Made by a program: the position numbers and the translations under genes. Source: Vanessa cardui (lineage: Eukaryota; Arthropoda; Insecta; Lepidoptera; Nymphalidae). Taken from it: a stretch of 64,000 bases of DNA. The notes beneath the pieces are model-generated. The model made no database searches. It saw nothing but the letters and a program-made list of their open reading frames with translations, and was not told where the DNA came from. The stretch's first letter is position 1; each line of letters starts with the position of its first letter. The DNA lies in NCBI RefSeq assembly GCF_905220365.1, contig NC_061126.1, positions 7,750,001 through 7,814,000 of the forward strand. Reading direction: 5' to 3'. This document shows, one piece after another, positions 38,060 through 49,780 of this stretch.

Positions 38060-41000
38060 CTGCGCCCTTCTGGAAAACTCTTACGCATCGCAACTCCACT
38101 CTGACGAGGCTACGAAATAAACTTCTGACTCAACAACCTTTATAAAGAGGCACTATTTAGAGAAATTATGAATGCCTCTTGCATTTTTCTAATAATAAGA
38201 CTCAGCTACTTTTGTGAGGAACGACGTTACTTCAACTCACTGGACGCCTAAAAATACAGTCGCTTTTCAAATGGTATAATCATTTATTTACAATACATTG
38301 AAAAACTATAAAATAATGCATATTGTATGTAATTTTGATGCATGTAATACCCATTTGAAATAGACTGTTATCTGAATTAATCAAAAATTGTACGAATAAT
38401 TAAATTATTTCCAAATGTATAAAAATTTTGTTATTTTTTATTTTATTAAAACGATTTTTATATAAAATCATTGATTAAGTACTACAAATTCATTCAATGC
38501 CAAATATGACCTTTCGTAGACTTTATACTTAATATTTACGCGTTTACTGCAGCGGCACCGGCTCTTAACATTGCTTCTCGCATATGAGACGGGCCCAACG
38601 TGTTAACGCCTGTAGCCTTATATTGATACGTTATAAGTCTATACCGAGTTCAAATCGATAGTTAGATTGAAAACTTTCGGTACCAACCTGAAGTTCAAAA
38701 ATTTCCAGAAGTGTCACGTGATCACCTTGATATTTCAGCAAATTTATGCCATACTTCTGAATGATATTTATCATTCAGAAGTAAGGCTTCAAGTCAGAAG
38801 TTTTACCTTTTGTCTATTACTAAAATTCTCCCGATCGTGTCAAATTGCCGTCCCATTGAACTATCAGTACTTCAGGTGTATTTACATCCTCTTAGCTTCC
38901 GTGTCTAAAATACGGCCTGGTTGACTTCATTCATTCAGTTATTACATTTTTATAACAATTTTACGATTAATAAAATATAACGTTATTTTATTTTTAAGTA
39001 ACAAAACAAATTTTATTCATATTTAGTACATGGAGAGGATCATACTTGAGAATCTTCTGACTGGTCAACTTTACAGGAATAATATTTAATAAACTTAATC
39101 ATTATCAATGATCAAAATATTAATATTAATTCCAAACTAACGAAGTTTCATTCGAATCGGGCAGGACAACAATGACTAATTATGAATCTAATTAAGCACA
39201 TGAAACATATTAGTGTTGCCCCGGGTTAAGTTTCACGTGTCTTGTTAAAGTCACTCACTTCGTTTGTAAAAATGAGCTCAATCTGGAAAAGTTTGTTGTA
39301 GTGTATATTATTATTTATAAAATATCTCTCAATGTATTTTCTAATAATTTTATTAATTTAGCACCTATATCTCATTAATAAAGGAAAAGATTATTATAAG
39401 GCATATATTTATAAGGTAAAAATAAGGAATTGAAGTGTTTTGAAATTAACTGCTTAAAATAAAGAAAAGTAGGTGGAATCGAAAATCAGTAATTAAATTA
39501 TATAATACGAAACATTCAGTACATAAATGTACAATATTTTGAAGAGACAAAACATTAAGAAGCGCGGTGTCGTAAGGTGGTTTTCAGCGTAAATAAGGAT
39601 GGGGTCGAATATTGCGTGTCGAATTTGATTATTAGAGAATAGCTTGGGTTTTCGTGGGTAGAGCGATGATTCGCGCAGTCGCTTCGGGCGTGATCGTACA
39701 CATGGATCGTCCGCTACGTCAAGGCGTCTCGCCGCCCACTACGGCTCTTTGAGTACCCGATGAATTATCATTGTCGCCGATACCCACGCAGCGGACGACT
39801 ATTTCACATGTTACCATTTTATTATATTACGATTTTTGTTTTACAATAAAGTATCAGGTATGTATCGTTGAAAAGGTATATTTTTTTACAAATTTTATTT
39901 AATGTATCTGTGGGTCAAATGTTAATCGAGACATTTGTTTAATCAAAATGTAAGTGCTAGTGATATAATGTTCAAGTATGTGCTTAATAAGGTTTTCTAT
40001 TTAATGACCGTTGCAAATATATACACAAAACACATGAAACCTATAAAATTAATTAACGGATATTTTGCTAACTAAGCAATTAAATAAATTAATGTCATGC
40101 TGGTCTGTTTTAAAAAAATCATGATGCGAAAAAAAGTATTAAATCAACAAAACTATAGCGGAATTTTAACAGACTTGTTCTAAATGCTTATAAAAATATG
40201 TAAATATAAATATATCATCTTTTTATTAAACTCGTAAAAATATACAAATCGTACAGAGTTTAATACTTTTCGTATTTTATTAGGCAAGTTGCTTATGTAG
40301 TATCATTCTTGCTGATCTTATTATAAAGAAGTATAAAAAATAATAAGATAATATATAACATGCATATGAATGTGAAACGTGAGTAAACTTATTTTTCTTA
40401 AATATATTTTGAGAATAGTTTATTTTGCTGCAGCGACAAAGCTTTTCCTGTGTAATAATTTATATTACAGTATATACAAACAAGCATCCGCCCATAAAGT
40501 CTACCAATTCTGCGTACGTAAAATGTACCCATTCAGTTAAACTAAATCTTTTGTTTATATAGCTTCAATATAGCTCTCACATTGTATACAAAATGTATTT
40601 AAAAGAGAATCAAGTTTACCATAATTATAAAATAAGCATAACAAGAATTTGTGACAACTTTATTTACAAATGTAATCTAGTAAATTTTGTGAATAATAAG
40701 CAAATCATACCACACTTTAAGATTAACTTAAAGATATATATTTAGAATGGGTTCTGGTGAACAGTGTGGCTAAGCAACATCCAAGAATTACGAAATTAAG
40801 TTTTCAAGAAAAAACTCTCGAAATGGTAACATTAAAAGTCTTTAGTGATTTAAACATTACACACTATATCCTATTTTGCTACAAGAGATTAATTTGATCT
40901 TTAATGGCCATAACCATTTTATTCCACTAACATAACTCAAAATGAGCTTAGTAAATGTAAAACACACTGTATAATTTATATATATTTTTAAATGATTATT

Positions 41001-41916
41001 TTTCTGTCAATATATGTATATAATAAAAATTCGTCAATTTATTAATTTCTTTATTAAAACACCCTCCACTTAGTCATCAGTACTGTTACATACACTCAGG
41101 GTACAACACTACAATGCATAATACATATGTACAACAATTTTACATACATATTTACAACATTGTTCACGTCCAGTTTAAATCTCGATTCAAACAATATTAT
41201 AAAGTACACTTATAAACTATAAATAAATCTCTGATAAATTAAATCATTTATAATAACATAATCTCAATTAAATCAAATTGGCTATGACTTTAATTCGACT
41301 AGATTATCGTTAAACCTATTCTAATTCTTATCACAACGCAGTCGTCTGCTATTATCAGGAATGTCTTAATCGTTTACCTATATAATAAAGAATTCAAAGT
41401 TACAGTTTGTCCTTACTTATTATAGAGAAATAAGTTAGCGTATACAATTCTTTATTCGTATTTACATAAATAATATTTGCTAGACACACAATGTTACATT
41501 TGATTCAATCGAAAACTCGCAAATAAAATATCACGAAAGAAAAACGTTATAGAGAAGTTTAATCCAGAAGTTTTTAATACCTTTACTACATGCATATAAG
41601 AACACGTCCCTTACGTTCAATATTTATAAATCATCTAACCCTTCGTAAAGTTTAATATTGCGTTTCACCTACATTTAATGGACACGACTGTTTGGCACTT
41701 GGAATATTATTTCACTTTTAAGAAGTCATTAAACACTACACAATAAAATCCACCCAAAATGTCACACATTCGTAGTTCTAAGTGAAAATTTTTCGATACA
41801 CTGCTTTATACAAATCCGAGCAACAGCCTCCATTATCTTCGACCGCGACGCCTGCCTCATTCAAACTGCTGCACGTTGTATGTTTGGGCAGGTAGGTTGT
41901 TAAACAGTTGTGACCA
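38060..41916. other. Intergenic stretch between Mp20 and the homeobox gene
   Basis: No gene recognised. It contains a perfect short palindrome at 38753-38782 and a GC-richer island at 39540-39800. The remainder is AT-rich with no long open frame. Confidence 0.45.
38753..38782. repeat. Perfect 14-bp inverted repeat with 2-base loop
   Basis: ACTTCTGAATGATA at 38753-38766 is followed by TT and its exact reverse complement at 38769-38782. The stem is too short for an ordinary microRNA hairpin. It may be a cruciform-forming palindrome or the remains of a palindromic element. Confidence 0.8.
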
Positions 41917-44900
41917 TTAGAAAAGATGGTTATTTGTTTTGGCCAGTGTGCCGAGGTGGTCAGAGAGTAAGTAGTTGGGTGGCGCCACCCCGAGCAGTGG
42001 GAAACCCGAGGGTTGGCGCAGAAGTCCGCATCCGCCAGCCCACTTGCCGCCCCCGACTCCGCTCACTGGGGGTTCGGAACCACCGACACCGTTTAACTCC
42101 TCACATAATTTGTTAGCTGTAAAAATAATATATTTTAACAAATATTTAAGTGTATACGTATGAACTATATTATCATATAAAGTATTGGATCAAAGGAATA
42201 AAAATAACAGATATTATACGACGTTTTTTAAAAAAATATTTTGGCTGTATTCTGTTTATTATATGATTTATTAAATTATATGTGATATGACAGAAATAAA
42301 TCATTTCGTAAATGTTCTTTTTAAGTTGTTGTGTAAACCATGATATAACATATAATAGCATATAAATACATACATGCGTAACAAGGCAGCTTTTAACCAA
42401 TTTCTCTTCTCTATTGATTTCATTAGTAGATTATAAATAGAAACAGTACATTGTAGGTATGTTTATTGTAAATAGCCATTAAAATATCACATATCATATT
42501 ATAAGTGTAACCAGCATGTTTAAAAGTTAATGATGTTAAAATATCAGCAAAAAGGCAGTTTCTAGTTACATAAAGTTGGTACATATATTAATGATATGTT
42601 ATTAAAGACGCCGTACTGTTCATAGTTTAACAAAAGACATCAGCATAATTTAGAACGTTTGTTATACCCATAGATGCAGTAAAATGCGACATTTATGATT
42701 AAAATAGCGAGTCGATGTAGACTCGGGTTCTTAATTGCAATTAAAGCAATGAAAACTTTTGCATACAAATCTAGCCGAATGTGAAATCAGACTGCAGGTA
42801 CGCTAGCGGATATGAAATAATCGTGGTAACGCAATTAAGCGCTAATCACCTAATCCTTGCCGCCGCTCTGTTGTTTATTCAAGCCTGAGTGACAATCGCG
42901 CGCACAATTAGCGCAAATGAGCCGAAGTGAAAATCTGGCGCGGATGGCGTGGCGTGGTGGCGGCATAATGTGATTAATCCAGCCGCAAGCTATTATACGC
43001 CCTCTGGCCCACCGCGCTGCGCACTACGAGCTCTCGACACACCTGTACACCACTCATCGCTACTGATATTTCTTATTTTTTACTCTAGCAAACCATGATC
43101 GCGTCGGCGTCGATAGCTATTGCAACTGAGATATAAACGCTCGGGAGGGTTAGCGGAATATTATGTTTGTGTTTGCAAATGTTTTACAATAACATTCCAT
43201 ATCTTAGATTAATTTATAACATTTCTTAGTTCAATATACAATGGTAACTTAATTTGAAAGAAAACTTAGATTTTTATCTAAGTCAAAACTAAAACAGTTT
43301 CGAAAAAAGCGAGCTCCTTATTAAGACTGGCAAGAGAAGTTAGTTGGTATTTTGTGTTCTTTGATAATGTTAATTAACACAATTCTTTTCATAATTATAG
43401 TTATAAAAAAAAGAAAGTATTAGTTTGATTTAAAATTAAAAAAAACTATAATATTCAAACAGTTAGGATCTTCGAACTTGACCTGATTCTTTTGTTGCTA
43501 AAAATAAACTTTTAAAACTTATTGGATGGTTACATTTCATTGCATCTTCTAATTTTAAATTCTATTTTGAGGACACATTTCTGTTGTCGAAATCAGCCTT
43601 GTTATGTTCTCCCACGCAATCCGCTGAAATAGTGCGATTGGACCGCGATCTGGCGGAATGCGTGACTCATAAGTCTTTAATATAAACGATCTATGTATGA
43701 ATCTTTAAAAAATCTAAGATAACGTTAAAAAATACACAACTCTTATTATAAAACGTATTAAAAAATCTAAGATAACGTTAAAAAATACACAACTCTTATT
43801 ATAAAACGTATCAATTAAAATTAAATTAAGATTCACTCTCTTGTTAATTACAGAGATGAAACTGTTGCTTTTTTAAAAAATCTTAATTAAATTTCAATTA
43901 TTAGATACATTTTAGAGTATTAGATACTTAATCCCTAGAACAAACTATTGAACAAGATAAATAATTAAAAAAAAACCAACTCAAACCTCAATATTTGTCC
44001 TTTTTATCGTAAGAGCTTACATGTAATAGTGATGAATACATTTATGATTGCTTAATATTTTTTTCACTCGGCTTTTTTTTATATTATTCAATTTGATATA
44101 AAATTATAAAAAGCGTTACGTTAGGCGGCGCATTTTACATCGACCACCTTACCGCAAGTGCTAACATCATCGTGTAAAAATAAAGATTTTATGTCTATCA
44201 TTTTAGTCTAATCGCGTGAGAACAGATTTATGGTACTCGAGTTACGGTTTTAAAGTCTAATATTAATATTAATTTCATAATTTAATACTTTTACATTTAT
44301 AATCTATACTAATATTATAAATGTAAAAGTAACTCTGTCTGTATGTCTGTCCCACTATCACTACCAAACTAATCAACTGTAATTGATGGAATTTGTTCAT
44401 AACTAAGAAAGACATACTAACTTTCTTGCCTAACACATGACAACCGAACCCTAAAACGCGAACAAAGTCGAGGGCGACAACAAGTACTTTATAGTTTATA
44501 CGCAACAACGTTAATGCTAGTCATCTTAATAGTTTAAATGTACAACGGATAAAACTGCCAAACCCCCCGACTTTTGTAATAATATTATATACAAAAACCT
44601 TCTTTCCAAATTCGCTCTATCTTCTGTTAGATGTGCACATATGCGTATTGTTACTTAGGTTAAGTAAATTGGTCAGCAATTATTTCAATTACGAATTCCA
44701 AAAAACCTTATTTATTGTTTTAGTACAATATTATAATAAGAACTTCTGTATTAATTTTTAAATTAATACTTACAAAATAAACGCCTACTTTACTACATTG
44801 TGCACTACATTGTACTTCCTCTAAACAATACAAGACATAATAGAAACGTACGTGAAAATTGTTGTCGTCAAATATATGTTCTACTAATAATCAAATATAA

Positions 44901-45903
44901 ATAGGACGGTATGAAGGTATCGTTTTGTTTTTATTTGTTTTCTGATCAGCCGATGATATCAAAAGTCAAACGCGTTTCAGCGGTCGGATGTCAGCTATTA
45001 GGCATATTAGGCATCAATTTCAATTCGATAGCTTGGCCGTAAAAGAACGGCAGTGTCACTTTCACTTATATAATCTTAGTTTAGAGAAATGAATATGAAA
45101 AATGTAAAATATTGTTGTTATTTATTAGTCAGATGAGTGTTCACTACTAAATTTAATTTATATTTATGTTGGCAGCACTGCGCCACTTAAACATCTTTTT
45201 TGTCAGTATGTACTCGAGTTGTACATAAAAAACATGATTTATGTTTCGTTTGTTAGATATTCATAGAAAACATTAGACACATGTCTTGTAAATGAGTGTA
45301 AATAATTCTTCAAAAATAACTGTTTGATTGATACCAATGTACGTAAAACATACGTTAATTATTATTTTTAACTATTCATCTTAACAAAATATATTATAAA
45401 AACATACTGATGAAATTATTGTCATTGATGCATTTAAATATAGAACGCACGGCTTTATGATGAATTAAAACAGCGATATTTTTCATATTTCGAATTTCTA
45501 GGAAATGATAAACTTTCTATAGAAACATTTTAGATATAAAGAGAGGTTATTATATTATCCTATAAAAATCATGGCACACAGAAAATTTAATTTTCTTTTT
45601 TACATAACAATGAAAATTGAAAATCGAATCGAGTGCTCACGATTTCGTCACAATTAATAAGCAACTGTTATTAAAATAATTGAGTGTATGTGTACCTGCT
45701 GAAGTGATCGGTTTTAAATCCGGTGGCGAGAGATGTGGCAGGGTGTGGTGCGAAGGCTGCGCTGGCGGCGGGGGATGCGGTGAGGTCGCGGGAGAGCCTG
45801 GCTTGTCGCGTTTACCTTCGGCCTTAACAGGCGCTTCGCCCGCTTTCTGCTGTGCTAATCGCTCTTGTTTCCGGAACTTGGCGCGTCTATTTTGAAACCA
45901 TAC
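41917..45903 (-). CDS. Paired-class homeobox gene, last two exons only (PHDP/Prrx-like)
   Basis: Transcription factor fragment. Exon 45903-45696 opens at the TTTCCAG acceptor with VWFQNRRAKFRKQERLAQQK: the end of homeodomain helix 3, entered at the intron position between residues 46 and 47 that is common in paired-class genes. The RRAKF Phe, rather than RRAKW, points to the Prrx/PHDP group; I am not certain of the orthologue. A Pro/His-rich stretch follows (SPHPPPPAQPSHHTLPHLSP). The donor is a weak GTACAC leaving phase 1. The proposed terminal exon 42116-41917 starts after TTTTTACAG in the matching phase. It encodes a Gly-rich tail with GFPLLGVAPPNYLLSDHLGT and ends at TAA. No OAR motif is seen. 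Upstream homeodomain exons were not found in the window. Confidence 0.68.
42840..43140. promoter_or_regulatory. Candidate intronic enhancer of the homeobox gene
   Basis: A GC-richer island in an AT-rich intron. It holds TAATCC at 42851-42856, GATTAATCC at 42972-42980, several TAAT/ATTA cores and E-box-like words. Paired homeodomain cores of this kind often mark developmental enhancers, but conservation could not be tested here. Confidence 0.35.
43705..43811. repeat. Tandem duplication, two 53-bp units
   Basis: The text beginning TTAAAAAATCTAAGATAACG and ending ATTATAAAACGTAT occurs twice head to tail with period 53 and no mismatch seen. The lack of divergence suggests a recent duplication. 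Confidence 0.9.
44287..44330. repeat. 17-bp perfect inverted repeat at a Helitron 5' end
   Basis: ACTTTTACATTTATAAT at 44287-44303 and its exact reverse complement at 44314-44330 flank CTATACTAAT. The right arm is the standard 5' start of the Helitron family. The left arm lies in what should be flanking DNA. Confidence 0.75.
44303..44495 (+). mobile_element. Non-autonomous Helitron, forward orientation
   Basis: Starts TCTATACTAATATTATAAAT, then the AACTCTGTCTGTATGTCTGT block and the GGAATTTGTTCATAACTAAG and CTTGCCTAACACATGACAAC blocks shared with the 62.5 kb copy. The 3' end (AAAACGCGAACAAAGTCGAG) is frayed and no clear CTRR terminus was found. Confidence 0.65.
45000..45085 (-). mobile_element. 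Helitron 5' end fragment
   Basis: On the minus strand it begins TCTAAACTAAGATTATATAAG and continues with GTGAAAGTGACACTGCCG, then CGGCCAAGCTATCGAATTGA, matching the 5' half of the family at 62.5 kb. The 3' half is missing or heavily diverged. Confidence 0.5.
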
Positions 45904-46654
45904 CTGGAAAATATATTATATTTCTTATTATTTCAATATCGTTTTGTAAATTTAATTCAATAATTTAAAAAAAATATACAGCTATTTATAAGTATTTCTA
46001 AATATATTTATATAGCTTTCATCTGATCACATGTAAGAATTTTATTTAAAATAAGGTCCTAATCATAGGTATCTGAGTCTAAATGATACCTGTTATTTAG
46101 ACTCAGAACTACAGAAACAGAAATATTTTAACTTAAATTCGCATTCATGAGATTCAATCGGTGTATCGGTATTTTTTTATAACCTTGAGCATAAAAGGCA
46201 GGTTAAAAACTGAGAAATCATCTACAAAATATAATACATACAAATTTTTCAACGACATTATTTTTCTATAGTAGTTCATTCACTTTATAAAGACAAAATA
46301 GATCCAGACAATAGTATTTTCGACGACGTAATTGTGTAGCATTAAAGCCTCGACTGTGCTCTACAGCAAAGTAGTCTGAAAATGTCCTCCTGGACTGAGG
46401 CCTCCTCAATAATAATTATTTATGAGGAGAAGATAAATATGAGGAGAGTATAAATTTTCTAAATGAAACCCGTTGTATACTTGGAAGAACTTAACATATA
46501 CAGATGTTTTGCAGGTTGTTTTACGCTTATATAAATTACAAATTCTTGTTATATGAATTGATTCTAGAAATGGTGAACATTTTGTATCGTAAAATTAGCT
46601 TATCTAACGATAAAAAAGAAGAAAAAGACTCTATTTCACTATGTATGTTCGCTT

Positions 46655-46996
46655 ACTATACTTACTATATATATATATAAAGATAAGAGAGTAAGAAATT
46701 CTGCCCCATATCGCACCCTAACTGCGAGCCGTATAGGAGTTCCATCACTACATAATATAAAACAAAGTCGCTTTCTCTGTCCCTATATCTTTAAATCTAC
46801 GCAACGGATTTTGATGCGGTTTTTTTTAAAAGATAGTGTGATTCAAGGGAAAGGTTTGTGTATATAATACATGAACAATATAGTAAAGAAACACTGATAA
46901 TTTTAGAAGTTTGCGATGTGATGTCGTATATAAACAAATTCTGTAGTATATTTAGTATCAGTATTGCACCCGTGCGAAGCCGGGGTGGGTAGCTAG
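46655..46996 (+). mobile_element. Non-autonomous Helitron with clear 3' hairpin and CTAG end
   Basis: Ends with GCACCCGTGCGAAGCCGGGG, then TGGGTAGCTAG and a T: a short hairpin followed by CTAG. The internal text CTACGCAACGGATTTTGATG is typical of lepidopteran Helitron repeats. The 5' edge, in the TA-rich run near 46655, is approximate. Confidence 0.6.
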
Positions 46997-47199
46997 TTGA
47001 TTATAATATTCGACTATGATAATTACATAAACATAACCACATTACGGAAGGTGACTCAAATATCCAAATAACCTATAAATAAAAGATTCGACCGAGTATC
47101 GCTAACGTGCTCCTCAGAATTGTTCCGTTCCCTTCCGTTCCGTCACTTTGTCATGGATCCTGTGCTCAGAACCTTACCAAACTTTCACCAAATTACCCT

Positions 47200-47500
47200 T
47201 GAAGTATATATTTTATAATAAAAAAAGAATTATCAAAATTGGTTAACGTGATTTTCAGTTATTCACCTATTTGTCGCGCATATACATAACGCAAATTTAA
47301 GACTTATGTCGTTTTCACATGGATACCATCATCGGAAAAAAAAATAAAAAAAATGGGACCCCACGGGAAGCACTACCTTTCAAACAAAAAAAAAATTATC
47401 AAAATCGGTCCACCCAGTGAAAAGTTATGAGGTAACAAACATAAAAAAAAAAAACAGACGAATTGATAACCTCCTCCTTTTGGAAGTCGGTTGAAAATCA
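47200..47500 (+). repeat. Interspersed repeat fragment next to the Helentron
   Basis: Text GTGAAAAGTTATGAGGTAAC followed by an A-rich stretch and CCTCCTCCTTTTGGAAGTCG. I recognise this as a common lepidopteran interspersed repeat end, but cannot assign its family with certainty. It lies just left of the Helentron boundary. Confidence 0.45.
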
Positions 47501-47646
47501 GTAACAGTACGATAGGTTCATTTTATATTTCATCGATAACTTAAGATCTTTATGTCAAAAGATTAAATAATAATATTTTAAGATCTATTTACTTTTAACT
47601 CACTACCTTGTTAGTTGTAACTTAATTATCGTTTTATTCATTTTTA

Positions 47647-47680
47647 GGGTTCCGTACGTCTGAATACAAAAACGGAACCC
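47647..47680. repeat. Helentron 5' terminal hairpin and inverted repeat
   Basis: A 9-bp stem (GGGTTCCGT with ACGGAACCC) encloses a 16-base loop. The first twelve bases are also the partner of the 3' inverted repeat at 56079-56090, so the left end can pair either locally or with the right end. Confidence 0.85.
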
Positions 47681-49780
47681 TTATAGGATCACTCGTGTGT
47701 CTGTCCGTCCGTCGCTTACAGTCAATTATCTCCGAATCTATTAGACCGATTAAGTTGAAATTTGGTACACATATCAATTCCTGTAACCCAAACACAGAGG
47801 TGTGACGTGAGTAGATGAAATCTGTATATGGGGGGTCATTTTGGGGGGGAAGGGGAAAATTAAAAAAAAAATATCTGAAAACTGCATCGTGTGGCATATC
47901 AAATGAAAGGTCTTGTTGAGAAGATCTTAAATGTTTTTTTTTGTAATTTTAAAATAAATAGTTTCCAAGTTATTCAAGAAAATAGACGAAAATCGACCAT
48001 TCCCCCCCCCTTATCTCCGAAACTACTGAACCTAAAATTTTGAAAAAAATACAGAAATTAGTTTTCTCCTTATAGATTATAGGAAAACCTATAAGAAGTC
48101 CATGATATTAAAATAACATGGTAAATCACTCAATATTGTGCGTACCAACTTACATTTGCAGGTGGAATGTGTGGGAGAACATATTTTTAACTCCAATGTT
48201 AAGTTTTGTTAAATCGGTTTGTAGATGAATATTTAACGAAAAAAATAAGCCCATAATGAGCATTCTACGACCAATGTTTTAGGAGATATTAATTAATTTT
48301 TCAATTTAATTCCGCCCGCGGTATGACAAATAAATGCTTAGTAAGGCGCGGGCCCTTACTACGGCATTATGAGACATGACCTTCACGTTGCTCTACTTGA
48401 GACAGATTTGTGCGCTAGTGTCTTGTTTCAATAATATAGTTGTAAACAAATCAATGAAGACATAAAAGTGTTATAGTATGAATCGTTTAGAAAAATTAAA
48501 AATTTAAATGTAGAATTTATGGGAAAACCGATCAGGATGAAAATGTGCATAGAAGTAGTATTCGAGTCCATAATTAAACTTTTTTTTTTAAGTTATTCAT
48601 ATTTTTTTTTCTTTTAATTATAAGAATGTGACTGATTCTTTTTTATTTTTTATTATTATTTTTTTCCTTCAATTATTCGTAAATTTTAATTCATCTATTA
48701 TTTGCAGTTAAAATTATAGGTAGGTGAAAAATAAAATGTAATGTGTTATACGATTTTTTTTTAATTTATTTAAAAATATTATTTAATTATAAATCATGAT
48801 CAAATGGTACATGCTTCCGAATAATAATCATTATAAAATATAAATTGAAAATATTTCGTATGGGAGATTATATTTCATTTTCTACTTACCTCTAATTTTC
48901 ACCGCAGATCATAAATAAATAGAAATTTACAAAAAATAAAAGGGAAAAAATTAATAATAAAGAATAACTAAGAAACAGTCATTTTATTTTTATAATCAAT
49001 GAAAGAAAATATAAATAAATAATAATATATACATATATACCTATATTATACAGTATATACATATATACATATATTATACAGGTAATATATACATATATAC
49101 CTGGAATACTACCTTTACGCACATTTTCATCTCAATAGATTTCCCCAAGGTCGTGCCCTCCACTAGTCAGTCCGATCAAAGTGATTAAAATATATTAAAA
49201 AATTCATCTCTACATTATATATATTTTCATTGGTCGGTAATCTTATCAAATACAAAATTTTCACAGTTTGAAAAGAAAACATATTTCGATTACACTCGAT
49301 TAAAATTTAACATTCTCATTGCTTTATAGCGTCAAAAATTCGAGGTATAATTAATCTATTGTTATACAAATGTCTCGATCTCTGATAAATATATTACAAA
49401 ATATTGTAATAAAATGATTGTTTAAGCAATTGGTTTTTTAAACAATAAGTCTTATAATTTTCTTCAGGGGTTGTTTGTTTTTCATATTCGATTAATAATT
49501 TAAAGAAAGAAAATTAAAAATCGAACGTTTTTGAAGCATTTAATGACGTATTGGCTGGAGTAATATTAATGTGATGCGCGCTGCGCTGCGAGTGTGGTGG
49601 GGATTTCGAGTCTATGTCACAGACACAAGGCCCGCGCGGCTCATTCGCGCGGTCGGCTCCCTATGCTGCAGACGTATCCCAGACTTCTATATATTGATGT
49701 GATAATTTTCGTCGTTTCTATCGTAGTAAGATTTATTACAAAAAAAAATATTTCACAAAAAATATTTTTCCCTATTGAAA

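Larger units (their letters stand above)
42117..45695. other. Intron of the homeobox gene
   Basis: No coding sequence recognised. It contains a GC-richer, motif-dense island at 42840-43140, a 53-bp tandem duplication at 43705-43811, and Helitron pieces at 44.3 and 45.0 kb. Confidence 0.5.

Noticed and set aside
38753..38782. MicroRNA precursor
   Set aside because: A 14-bp stem with a two-base loop is too short for Drosha/Dicer processing.
45680..45895. Plus-strand open frame rich in Gly and Cys
   Set aside because: Opposite-strand shadow of the Pro/His-rich homeobox exon.
49775..49780. Upstream TTG start for the Helentron protein
   Set aside because: A normal ATG follows two codons later at 49781, so there is no need for a non-ATG start.
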